Below are positions 1 through 7,067 of a DNA stretch of 10,356 bases, piece after piece. The DNA is taken from NCBI GenBank assembly GCA_041688815.1, contig JBDNHK010000031.1, positions 1 to 10,356 of the forward strand, given 5' to 3'. The notes under the pieces were generated by a model. It saw only the letters and a program-made list of their open reading frames with translations, ran no database searches and was not told the origin of the DNA. Both the position numbers and the translations under genes were made by a program. Numbering within the stretch: position 1 is the first letter of the stretch; the number at the start of each line of letters is the position of its first letter. The stretch comes from Rhabdothermincola_A sp041688815 (lineage in GTDB: Bacteria > Actinomycetota > Acidimicrobiia > Acidimicrobiales > Acidimicrobilacustridaceae).

Positions 1-2288
1 CGAAGCGCACGCAGCCGGCGCGACAACCTCCAGGTGTCGCGCACCGCGGCCCACACCCGCGCCGCGCCCAGGCTGGTGGCCGTCACCTCGTGGCGGTGGG
101 TGGTGGCCATCCGCCGGTCGAGTTCGAGGACCTCGACTGTCGCCCCACCGTTGCGAAGCAGGGCCTCGAGGGGGCCGTGCTCCCCCAGGATCACGTGGGC
201 GTCGACGCCGGGTAGCGACGGCAGCAGTCGACTCAAGGCCAACTCCCCTCCCGACAACTTGGCGCAGTGGTCGAGGTACACCACCGACAGCGGTCGCAGC
301 CCGCCGGAGCGGGTGCGGCGCAGCACGGCGTCGAACGCGGCCGCCCGCTCGTCCCAACCCGCGACCGGACCGGGTCGTGACGGCACCCAACCGGCGTCGA
401 CGACAGCCCCCACGGTGGCCACGAATCCGGCCCGGTGGACGGTACGCACCGGTTCGTCGAGCCCGCGGAAACCGGCGACGGGGGTGGCCACCGTCGGGCG
501 ACCGACGGCCACACACTCGTAGGCCTTGATCGGATCGAGGCTCTCCGTGAACGGCGACACCACATGGGGAACGATCACCACGTCGGCGTGCTGCAGGTAG
601 CCAGGCACCTGGGCGTAGGGTCGGGGGCCGAGCAGCTCCACGTTCCGGTGGGTGCCCAGGCGGGCACGACTGGCCTCGTTCAACGAATCGGGTCCCACGA
701 GCACAACGGTCAGGTCGGGCCGGGCCGAGGCCAGCTCGGCCACCAGGCCGACGTCGAGGCGATCCTCGTGGAGCGTGCCGACGTACACCGCCACCGGCGA
801 TCGGGGCAGATCAGGGGGACGGGGCCGGGGCTCGGCAAACGAAGCCGTATCAACCGCGTTCGGGATGAGCTGAACACCCGGACCGGAGAGCTCGGCCCGC
901 GACTCGGTCAGCCCCGGGGAACAGACCACCACCGCCCGGCACTCCGCGAACAACCGCCGCTCGGCCGCCCGCACCCGACGGGTGGCCCGAGCCCCGTTGT
1001 CGGCCTCGGTCCAGTCGTCGGTGATGTCGTAGGTCGCCGCCCACCCGGTGGCGTCGGCCAACCCCGCCCAAGCCGGGTCGTTCACCCACAACGTCGGCGC
1101 CCGCAGCCCGTACTGGCGGGCGGCCCGGCGGACCTGGCGGCGCAGGGAGCGGTCGGCCATGCCTCCCAGGAGCCGAGGCCACACCTTGTCCGGCTCGAAG
1201 CGCACGATGCGCCCATCGGCCTCGAGGGGCCGAAGGCCCCGAAGGCGGGGACGGTCGGTCCCCCGGCGCCGCTCGTGCACCCGATCGAACGGCGGTTCCA
1301 CGAACAGCACCCGTCGATGGGGGTCGAGGGCCAGCAGCTCTCGCACCAGGAACTGATTGCGCCGCCACACGTCATCCCACGGTTCCAGCGAACACACCAC
1401 CAGCCCCACCCCCCTCGCCTCGGTCGCCGGGCTGGCGAGCGCGACCGTCCGCGGCGACTCGCGCAACAGACGAGAGATCCGCCCGGCGCGGGACCGGTGC
1501 AAGCGTCGTCGCTCCGAGTCGCGAACGGCCACCGCCCGCAGCACTGCTCCGGCCAGGTTGGCCCACCGGTACGACACCAGGGCGCGCCGCCCGTCGTGCT
1601 TGGCCACGAAATGCTCGCCACCCCGCTCGAAGTGCTCGAAGACGAGCTCCTCCATCCCCCGGCCGCTCGCCCCACCCACATGGTAGGCGACCAGGTCGGC
1701 GGCCAGCTCGACCCGACCACCGGCCCGACGCACCCGCCGACACAGATCGGCCTCCTCGCTGTACAACCAGAACCGGGTGTCGAACCCGGAGTGGGCTTCG
1801 AACACCGAGCGCCGGATCAAGAAGCACGCGCCGATCACGAAGCCGTCGCTCCCAGATCGTTTCCACGAAATGCGATGGAGCCCGAAGGCCTCCCGCCACG
1901 CCCCCGCCGCCGACGGGAAGGGCCAGAGCACCCGCTGCTCCGAGCCGTCGGGGGCGACCAGGCGAGGCGACAGGACCGCCAGCTCGGGGTCGGTCTCGAA
2001 ACGACCACACAACCGCTCCAGAGTGGCGGAATCGACCCGGGCGTCGGGATTGAGGAACAGCACGAGCTCGGACGACCCCACGGCTGCCCCCTGATTGGCC
2101 GCCGCGGCGAACCCGGCATTCGTCGGGTTCTCGATCACTCGAGCTCCGAGCCGCCGGGCCACCGCCACCGAGTCGTCTCGGGACGCGTTGTCGACCACGA
2201 CGACCCGGGCGGAGGCCGGCAGCGCGTCGATCGCGTCGCCCACCAGGCTCTCGGAGTTGTAGGTGACGACAACAACGTCGAGGTTCAC
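1..2288 (-). CDS. Multi-modular glycosyltransferase polyprotein (GT2 + GT4-like + start of a third GT4), C-terminus beyond left edge
   Basis: Predicted cytoplasmic enzyme adding several sugars to a polysaccharide repeat unit. I translated this frame from the GTG at 2288 and found 762 codons with no stop before the window edge. Residues 1-270 are a GT2 domain: VVVVTYN near the start, VVVVDNASRDDS, NAGFAAAANQG, the NPDA metal/nucleotide site (about residues 80-83) and YSEEADLCRRV, as in rhamnosyltransferase-type enzymes. Residues about 293-660 are a complete GT4-like domain: YDITDDW (420-426), IPNAVD, YVGTL (502-506) and ESLDPIKAYECVAVGRPTV. From about residue 664 a new N-terminal Rossmann half begins (VVYLDHCAKLSGGELALSRL, then GEHGPLEALL), typical of another GT4. 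The GTG overlaps the TGA of the preceding gene and has a GAGGAG box 8 bases upstream. GT2 and GT4 enzymes are usually separate proteins of 300-400 aa. The domain calls are firm; sugar specificity cannot be read. Confidence 0.9.
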   Translation of the reverse strand, partial: MNLDVVVVTYNSESLVGDAIDALPASARVVVVDNASRDDSVAVARRLGARVIENPTNAGFAAAANQGAAVGSSELVLFLNPDARVDSATLERLCGRFETDPELAVLSPRLVAPDGSEQRVLWPFPSAAGAWREAFGLHRISWKRSGSDGFVIGACFLIRRSVFEAHSGFDTRFWLYSEEADLCRRVRRAGGRVELAADLVAYHVGGASGRGMEELVFEHFERGGEHFVAKHDGRRALVSYRWANLAGAVLRAVAVRDSERRRLHRSRAGRISRLLRESPRTVALASPATEARGVGLVVCSLEPWDDVWRRNQFLVRELLALDPHRRVLFVEPPFDRVHERRRGTDRPRLRGLRPLEADGRIVRFEPDKVWPRLLGGMADRSLRRQVRRAARQYGLRAPTLWVNDPAWAGLADATGWAATYDITDDWTEADNGARATRRVRAAERRLFAECRAVVVCSPGLTESRAELSGPGVQLIPNAVDTASFAEPRPRPPDLPRSPVAVYVGTLHEDRLDVGLVAELASARPDLTVVLVGPDSLNEASRARLGTHRNVELLGPRPYAQVPGYLQHADVVIVPHVVSPFTESLDPIKAYECVAVGRPTVATPVAGFRGLDEPVRTVHRAGFVATVGAVVDAGWVPSRPGPVAGWDERAAAFDAVLRRTRSGGLRPLSVVYLDHCAKLSGGELALSRLLPSLPGVDAHVILGEHGPLEALLRNGGATVEVLELDRRMATTHRHEVTATSLGAARVWAAVRDTWRLSRRLRAL

Positions 2289-3388
2289 CCGGTCATCTCC
2301 TCGTACATCGCCTTCTGGCGTTCGGCGATGGCCGCCCACGAGAAGTGCTCAGCCCGCCGAGAGCCGGCCTCGGAAAGCGCCGCCCTCAGGCCCGGATCGT
2401 CCCGCAGTTCGGTGAGGGCGGCGGCCAGGGCCCGGTCGTCTCCGGGGCGCACCAACACCCCGGCGCCACCCAGCACCTCGGGCAGCGACCCGCTGTCCGA
2501 TGCCACCACGGGTACTCCGGCGGCCATGGCCTCCACCGCCACCCGCCCGAACTGCTCGATCCACCCCGGCGTCTCGAGGGACGGCACGACCAGCACATCG
2601 AAGCGCCGATACACCTCGGGCAAACGGTCTTGGGTGGTGTACCCCTCGATTCGGACCCGGCCACTGACACCCCGGCGGGTGACCTGAGCTTCGAACGTGA
2701 GCCGGTCGGGGCCCTCGCCCACGAGCACCAACTCGACGTCATCGACATCGGCGACGGCGTCGATGAGCACCGCCACCCCCTTGCGTGCTTCGAGACGCCC
2801 CACATAGCCCACCACCATCGTCGGCCCCGAACCACCCTCGGCCGGCGACGACGCGACGCTTCCGATGTCGACCCCCAGACCCAGGTTGGCCACCACACCG
2901 CTGAACCCCTTGCGCCGCAGAATGCGCCCGGCCTCTTCGTTGCAGGTGTGCACCGCCGTGGCCCGGCGCAATGCCCGGCGCTCCAGCCAACAGAATGGCC
3001 ACGGGTAGCGCTTCTCGATGTTCTGGGCGCTGTAGAGACACACCCGCACCCGACCCCGACCGGCCAGGCGGGCCAGCACCAACACCTCGGCCACGACCAG
3101 GCTGGCCGGCTCCTCGTGGATGTCGAGCACGTCAGGCGACCCGGCCCGTAGCGCCCGCCAGAGCGGCAGGGGGTCGTACACGAACAGGAACGGATGCGAG
3201 CCCCAGGTGCGGACCCCGACCACCCGACCGTCGCCGGGGTCGACATCCAGATCGACGGATTGGCCGCCCTCGTTCCAGCGCTGCGCCGACACCAGGGTCA
3301 CGTCGACGTCCAATCGCGCGAGCTCGACGTCACGACGACGCCACGCCGCCACGACCCCCGAGTGGTAGATGCGCAGAACCTTCGCCAA
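2285..3388 (-). CDS. GT4 family glycosyltransferase
   Basis: Likely transfers a sugar from an activated nucleotide donor to a lipid-linked acceptor in the cytoplasm; donor and acceptor unknown. The protein is 367 aa, normal for GT4 (GT-B fold). The N-terminal acceptor half has LRIYHSG near the start and DVLDIHEEPASLV. The C-terminal donor half has VVGYVGRLEARKGVAVLIDA (about 192-211), LVGEGPDR, and the EX7E signature with E278 and E286 in EQFGRVAVEAMAAGVPVVAS, followed by SLPEVLGGAGVLV. The start is a TTG at 3388: upstream in this frame there is no ATG or GTG before the stop at 3413-3415, and the TTG precedes the expected first strand AKVLRIYHSG. First gene of a minus-strand operon; its TGA overlaps the GTG of the polyprotein. 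Divergent from the GT4 at 3511. Confidence 0.93.
   Translation of the reverse strand: MAKVLRIYHSGVVAAWRRRDVELARLDVDVTLVSAQRWNEGGQSVDLDVDPGDGRVVGVRTWGSHPFLFVYDPLPLWRALRAGSPDVLDIHEEPASLVVAEVLVLARLAGRGRVRVCLYSAQNIEKRYPWPFCWLERRALRRATAVHTCNEEAGRILRRKGFSGVVANLGLGVDIGSVASSPAEGGSGPTMVVGYVGRLEARKGVAVLIDAVADVDDVELVLVGEGPDRLTFEAQVTRRGVSGRVRIEGYTTQDRLPEVYRRFDVLVVPSLETPGWIEQFGRVAVEAMAAGVPVVASDSGSLPEVLGGAGVLVRPGDDRALAAALTELRDDPGLRAALSEAGSRRAEHFSWAAIAERQKAMYEEMTG
2297..2302 (-). promoter_or_regulatory. Shine-Dalgarno box deciding the GTG start of the polyprotein
   Basis: GAGGAG read on the minus strand, 8 bases before the GTG at 2288. It lies inside the last codons of the upstream glycosyltransferase gene. 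With the GTGA start/stop overlap it indicates translational coupling of the two genes. Confidence 0.7.
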
Positions 3389-3496
3389 CGTGTTCGCCCC
3401 GGGACGTCGCCATCACCACTGCGTCGACGCACGTGGTCCTGCCGGATCGACCCGGCCAGGCCGGCAAATGCTACCGGTGGGCGGCAGGGACGCTGC

Positions 3497-3502
3497 TACG
3501 TT
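3497..3502 (+). promoter_or_regulatory. Putative -10 box (TACGTT) for a leaderless transcript
   Basis: TACGTT fits the actinobacterial TANNNT -10 pattern and ends 8 bases before the ATG at 3511. Transcription would then start at or next to that ATG. No Shine-Dalgarno sequence lies between, which fits a leaderless mRNA. I see no clear -35 box. Confidence 0.35.
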
Positions 3503-3510
3503 GCCGAGCG

Positions 3511-4605
3511 ATGAGCGAGCCCGACCCCAGCCGGCCCAGTGGCGCCGGGCCCGGCGGTCGCCTCCATGTGGTCCACCTCCTCCGCACGGCGAACTTCGCC
3601 GGGGTGGAGCGCTACGTATCCTATCTCGCCCCCGTGCAGGTCGAGCAGGGCCTGGAAGTCACCGTGATCGGTGGCGACGCAAGGCGCATGCAATCGGCGT
3701 TCGAGGGCACGGGCGTGAACCATCGGCCCTCCGGGGGTTTCGCCCACGATCTGCGGGTCCTGACCCACGCTCGACCAGACCTGGTCCACGCCCACATGAC
3801 CGACGCCGAGGTGGCCTCGGTCCTCACCAAGGCCCACCATCAGGCCCCGGTCGTGGCCACCATGCACTTCGCCCGCCCCCGCGGCCGCAATCGGCTGCTG
3901 CGTCGGCTGTGGGCACTGTTGCCGGCCCGGCTCGACGCCCAGATCGCCATCAGCGCCTTCGTCGCCGAGGCTTCCGGGGAGGTCGACGCCACCGTGATCC
4001 TGAACGGGGTGCCCTGGGACCAACCGGAGGTCGAACGCGAACCCGTCGTGCTCGTGGCTCAGCGTCTCGAACCCGAGAAAAACACCGCCACCGCGCTGCG
4101 GGCCTGGGCGGCCAGCGGGCTCGGCGACCGGGGATGGCGGCTGGTGGTGGCGGGCGAGGGCACGGAACAGGCCGCCCTCGACGCGCTGGCCCACGAGCTC
4201 GAAATCGGCTCCTCCGTCGAGTTCGTCGGGACCGTCGACGACATGCCCATCCGCCTGGCCCGGGCCGGAGCCTTCCTGGCCACGGCCACCGCCGAGCCCT
4301 TCGGCCTGTCGGTCGTCGAAGCCATGGCTGCGGGCACGCCGGTGGTGGCCACCGCCACCGGTGGCCACCGCGAGACCGCGGGTCGCGTGAGCTCCGACCG
4401 CCTGTTCGCTCCCGGTGATGCCGATGCTGCGGCAACCATCCTGATCGAGCTGGCCGGCGACCCAGCGAAGCGCGCCGCCTACGGCGAGGCGCTACGACAC
4501 CATTACCGAGCCGAACTCACGATCGAGCACCACGCCGCTCGGGTCCACGAGGTCTACCGGGGCCTGACCGGCCCGGCCCGCCCCGGCCCGCCGCGCCTCC
4601 CCTGA
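3511..4605 (+). CDS. GT4 family glycosyltransferase
   Basis: Predicted cytoplasmic glycosyltransferase of repeat-unit assembly, 364 aa. The N-terminal half starts HVVHLLRTANFAGVERYVSY (the G-x-ER acceptor-side motif of GT4) and contains DLVHAHMTDAEV and VVATMHF. The donor half has VILNGVPWD, VLVAQRLEPEKNTATALRAW, LVVAGEGTEQ and the EX7E motif at E262 and E270 in EPFGLSVVEAMAAGTPVVAT. I chose the ATG at 3511 over the open frame upstream because that upstream reading is arginine/proline-rich, lies opposite the divergent gene, and has no GT4-like features. The last ten or so residues are a low-complexity Pro/Arg/Gly tail. It heads the plus-strand group that continues with the Wzy-like and Wzz-kinase genes. 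Confidence 0.93.
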   Translation: MSEPDPSRPSGAGPGGRLHVVHLLRTANFAGVERYVSYLAPVQVEQGLEVTVIGGDARRMQSAFEGTGVNHRPSGGFAHDLRVLTHARPDLVHAHMTDAEVASVLTKAHHQAPVVATMHFARPRGRNRLLRRLWALLPARLDAQIAISAFVAEASGEVDATVILNGVPWDQPEVEREPVVLVAQRLEPEKNTATALRAWAASGLGDRGWRLVVAGEGTEQAALDALAHELEIGSSVEFVGTVDDMPIRLARAGAFLATATAEPFGLSVVEAMAAGTPVVATATGGHRETAGRVSSDRLFAPGDADAAATILIELAGDPAKRAAYGEALRHHYRAELTIEHHAARVHEVYRGLTGPARPGPPRLP

Positions 4606-4699
4606 CTGCGAAGTCGCCGCTGCTATCGAATCTTTCGGTAAACCGCGCCAGCACTCGCACCTGGCCGAGTTCGATCTCAGCATCGCCGACGCCGTCACC

Positions 4700-5791
4700 G
4701 TGCTCGGGGTGATCGCCGGCCTGCGCTTCGTGCCCTGGCGCGACCGACGCCTCCGCCTGGTGCTGGGCGCCCTCGCCATCTACCTCGGCGCCCTCGCGGT
4801 GACCCTCGTATCGAACAACGCGCTGCGCTCGATCCTCGAATGGGGCCACCGGGGCCTGCTGTTCGGCGGATCGATCCTCATCGGGGTGGTCATCGTGCAC
4901 TCGGGCGTCACCCGCCCCGCCCTGCGCCTGTTCGTGGCCGGCTGTGCGGTCATTGCCGTGTTCGCCACCATCGACAGCCTGGCCAGTGGCCTGCAACCCG
5001 CCCAGATGAGCTTCATCAACAAGAACCACTCCGGGGTGGTGCCGGCCGCGGCGTTCCTCGTGCTGTGGGCCGCCGCCCCCACCCTGGCCTGGCGGCGAGA
5101 AGTCGTCGTCGTCCTCCGGGTGGTGACGATCGTCGGCCTGGCCGCCACCCAGTCGCGTGCCGCCGCCCTCGGCCTCGTGGTGGCGTTGGCGGTGCGGCCC
5201 CTGCTCCAGGGCAACCGGGGGCGGAAGCGTCAGGTGTCGATCGCCCTGTTGCTGGCCTGCGGGGCGCTCTTCGTGGTCACCGCGCTGTCGATCAACGAAC
5301 GCGACCTGTCGCGTCCGGCCGCCGAGCAGAAGTTCAACGCCATCAACACCCGCAGCGACGTACTGCGCACCACGTTCAACGACGTCTTCCCCGACAACCG
5401 GCTGGTGGGAGCCGGTCTGCGGTACTGGACCGACCCCGCGGCGCCATTCCCGACGCCGCACAACTGGGCGGTCGGTGAGCTGGCCGAGACCGGGGTGATC
5501 GGGCTCGCCGGGCTGGTGGTGCTGCTCGGCGCCACCGCCTTGGCCCTGCGTCGCTCCCGCGCCTACCTGGCCGAACTGGCCATGCTGGCCTTCGTGCTGC
5601 GCGTCACCCAGGGCTTCGCCGACATCTTCTGGGTCGCCGGACCACTCACGGCGGCGCTGATCCTCGTGGGTCTCGACCTCACCAACGGCCCCGGGACCGC
5701 CGACGACCCCGGACGTGCCCGGGACCTGCTCCGGCCGCCCGGTGCCATCAATCACCTGCTTCGCCTCGACCCAGGAAACGCCCGACCTTGA
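4700..5791 (+). CDS. Wzy/WaaL-type O-antigen polymerase or ligase family membrane protein, N-terminus uncertain
   Basis: Multi-pass membrane protein expected to polymerise or ligate lipid-linked polysaccharide on the outer face of the membrane. About ten hydrophobic segments are visible. Family marks numbered from the GTG at 4700: FINKNHSGVV (about 105-114), ATQSRAA (149-155), NTRSD (216-220), then a large loop with GAGLRYW and PHNWAVGELAETGVIGLAGL (H254), matching the conserved His/Glu/Gly pattern of the Wzy_C domain. At 363 aa it is shorter than the 400-470 aa usual for the family. The reading frame stays open upstream to 4568 and encodes plausible protein (EFDLSIADAVTVLG) before the GTG. 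That stretch has no ATG, GTG or TTG, only a CTG at 4661, and no ribosome binding site. The gene may start at CTG or have lost its 5' end. Its TGA overlaps the TTG of the next gene. Confidence 0.85.
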   Translation: MLGVIAGLRFVPWRDRRLRLVLGALAIYLGALAVTLVSNNALRSILEWGHRGLLFGGSILIGVVIVHSGVTRPALRLFVAGCAVIAVFATIDSLASGLQPAQMSFINKNHSGVVPAAAFLVLWAAAPTLAWRREVVVVLRVVTIVGLAATQSRAAALGLVVALAVRPLLQGNRGRKRQVSIALLLACGALFVVTALSINERDLSRPAAEQKFNAINTRSDVLRTTFNDVFPDNRLVGAGLRYWTDPAAPFPTPHNWAVGELAETGVIGLAGLVVLLGATALALRRSRAYLAELAMLAFVLRVTQGFADIFWVAGPLTAALILVGLDLTNGPGTADDPGRARDLLRPPGAINHLLRLDPGNARP

Positions 5792-6599
5792 CCAACACCG
5801 AACCCCCCGGCCCCGTTGGGGCCCCCGAGGGCCCGGCGCCGCCGGCGACGACCAGAACCTGCTCCGCCAGTACGCCGAGGTGTTGCGACGTCGCTGGAAG
5901 TGGGTCGGACACGGTGTCGTGGTCGGCCTCCTCGGCGGACTCGTTTCGTCGCTCCTCGTCAAGGAGGTGCGCGACCCCACCACCCATCACAAGGACACCA
6001 ACACCCTCATCGCCAACGGCGGCGACGACGGCAGCGGCTCGACCCCCAACCTGCAACAGATCGCGTTCCTGGTGCGCTCGGCCGACGTGAGCGCGAAGGT
6101 CGCCACCCAGCTCGGCATCAGCATCGAGACCTACAACGATCTCGTGACCCCCACCGCCCGCAGCGATGTGTTGGCCATCGACGTCGCCGCCATCGACACC
6201 GACCCGGCTCACGTCGTCAGACTGGCCGACGCCACCGCAACCGTCCTGAACGAGTTCGTGGCCACCGACCAAGAAGCCAAGGCCGCCGCCCAACGAGACG
6301 ACGCGATCAAGAAGCAGGACGATCTGAAGGCCCAGATCGACGCCCTGGAAGCCCAGATCGCCCGGAACCCCAGCCGGGCCGAGGTCGCCCGAGCCGAGCG
6401 CGACTCGCTGATCAACCAACTGCGAGTGCCGTTCGAGGAGATCCGTCTCTACGGCACCCAGGCCGGGCCTTCCGGCGGGCTGTCCACCCTGCAGTCGGCC
6501 ACCCCCGTTCAGATCAACGCCAAGGCCTACAACGCCCGCCTCGACGGCAGCCTTGCCGGTCTTGCTGATGGCCTCACCACCTTCATCGTGGAGGCTTAG
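5715..6599 (+). CDS. Wzz-domain fragment of the broken chain-length regulator
   Basis: Open frame holding the membrane and periplasmic part. QNLLRQYAEVLRRRWKWV followed by a hydrophobic segment (VVVGLLGGLVSSLLV) is the usual Wzz entry; then LQQIAFLVRSADVSAKVATQ and a charged helical region (KKQDDLKAQIDALEAQI) likely to form the coiled coil. The second membrane helix expected before the kinase is poor: SLAGLADGLTTFIVEA is short and contains an Asp. The frame ends at TAG 6597-6599. The nearest in-frame start codons are GTGs at 5715 and 5742, but translation from them is unnatural; the true start is probably TTG 5788 with a frameshift. Confidence 0.6.
   Translation: MPGTCSGRPVPSITCFASTQETPDLDQHRTPRPRWGPRGPGAAGDDQNLLRQYAEVLRRRWKWVGHGVVVGLLGGLVSSLLVKEVRDPTTHHKDTNTLIANGGDDGSGSTPNLQQIAFLVRSADVSAKVATQLGISIETYNDLVTPTARSDVLAIDVAAIDTDPAHVVRLADATATVLNEFVATDQEAKAAAQRDDAIKKQDDLKAQIDALEAQIARNPSRAEVARAERDSLINQLRVPFEEIRLYGTQAGPSGGLSTLQSATPVQINAKAYNARLDGSLAGLADGLTTFIVEA
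5773..5778 (+). promoter_or_regulatory. Shine-Dalgarno box supporting the TTG start at 5788
   Basis: AGGAAA ends 9 bases before the TTG at 5788, which itself overlaps the stop of the Wzy-like gene (TTGA). This spacing is why I place the Wzz-kinase start in this frame, although the rest of the protein is read in another. Confidence 0.55.
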
Positions 6600-6635
6600 G
6601 ACGATCGGCTGCGCCGCCGCGACCGCACGAAACTG

Positions 6636-7067
6636 GTGACCGGTCTTCCCGTCATCGCCGAAGTGCCCTCGCTGCCCAAGAACCAGCGTCACTCGACCGA
6701 CGGCCCGGCCGGCGCCCTCCCCCGTCCACGGGCGGCCGAGCGCTACCGCGAAGTGCGCACAGCGGTGATGTTCGTCCTCCACGAGCACCTCTCCACGCCG
6801 AACGCGGGCCAGGCGCCGGTCGTGATGATCACGTCCCCGAACCCTGGTGAGGGCAAGACCACGACCGTGGCCAACCTGGCCGGCGTGTTCGGCAGCGGCG
6901 GCATGCGCACCCTCGTCATCGACTGCGACTACCGCAAGCCCGCCGTCGCCAAGTACCTGGCCCCCGTCCCCGACCTCGACCATCCTGACCAGCCCGCCGT
7001 CACCCGCCTCGACGAGGTGTGGTTCATCCCCGCCCCCCGTGGCAGCGGGGCCCCGCCGACATGGTGA
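6636..7067 (+). CDS. BY-kinase N-terminal fragment (Walker A, Walker A')
   Basis: Same frame as the Wzz fragment, resuming directly after the TAG with DDRLRRRDRTKLV and then TGLPVIAEVP, the standard linker into BY-kinases. It carries RYREVRTAVMFVL, Walker A SPNPGEGKTTT and Walker A' LVIDCDYRKPAV. The frame then runs to a TGA at 7065-7067 after leaving the conserved sequence near 7050. A GTG at 6636 could restart translation, but no ribosome binding site is evident. Alone it lacks Walker B and the tyrosine tail, so it should be inactive. Confidence 0.6.
   Translation: MTGLPVIAEVPSLPKNQRHSTDGPAGALPRPRAAERYREVRTAVMFVLHEHLSTPNAGQAPVVMITSPNPGEGKTTTVANLAGVFGSGGMRTLVIDCDYRKPAVAKYLAPVPDLDHPDQPAVTRLDEVWFIPAPRGSGAPPTW

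Noticed and set aside
435..2687. 750-codon open frame on the plus strand
   Set aside because: It lies antisense to the glycosyltransferase polyprotein and the end of its neighbour. Its translation is His/Pro/Gly/Arg-rich with no motif, as expected for the complement of GC-rich codons, while the minus strand has clear GT2 and GT4 motifs.
2971..3510. Upstream extension of the GT4 at 3511 (open frame back to 2971)
   Set aside because: The extension is Arg/Pro-rich and overlaps the oppositely directed GT4 gene; ATG 3511 gives a normal-length protein.
4517..5983. 488-codon minus-strand frame opposite the Wzy-like gene
   Set aside because: Gly/Gln/His/Glu-rich antisense shadow, without hydrophobic segments or motifs.
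7041..7062. Programmed -1 frameshifting in the kinase
   Set aside because: The GGGGCCCC run is not in the X XXY YYZ register for the incoming frame, and no downstream structure is obvious; an indel fits better.
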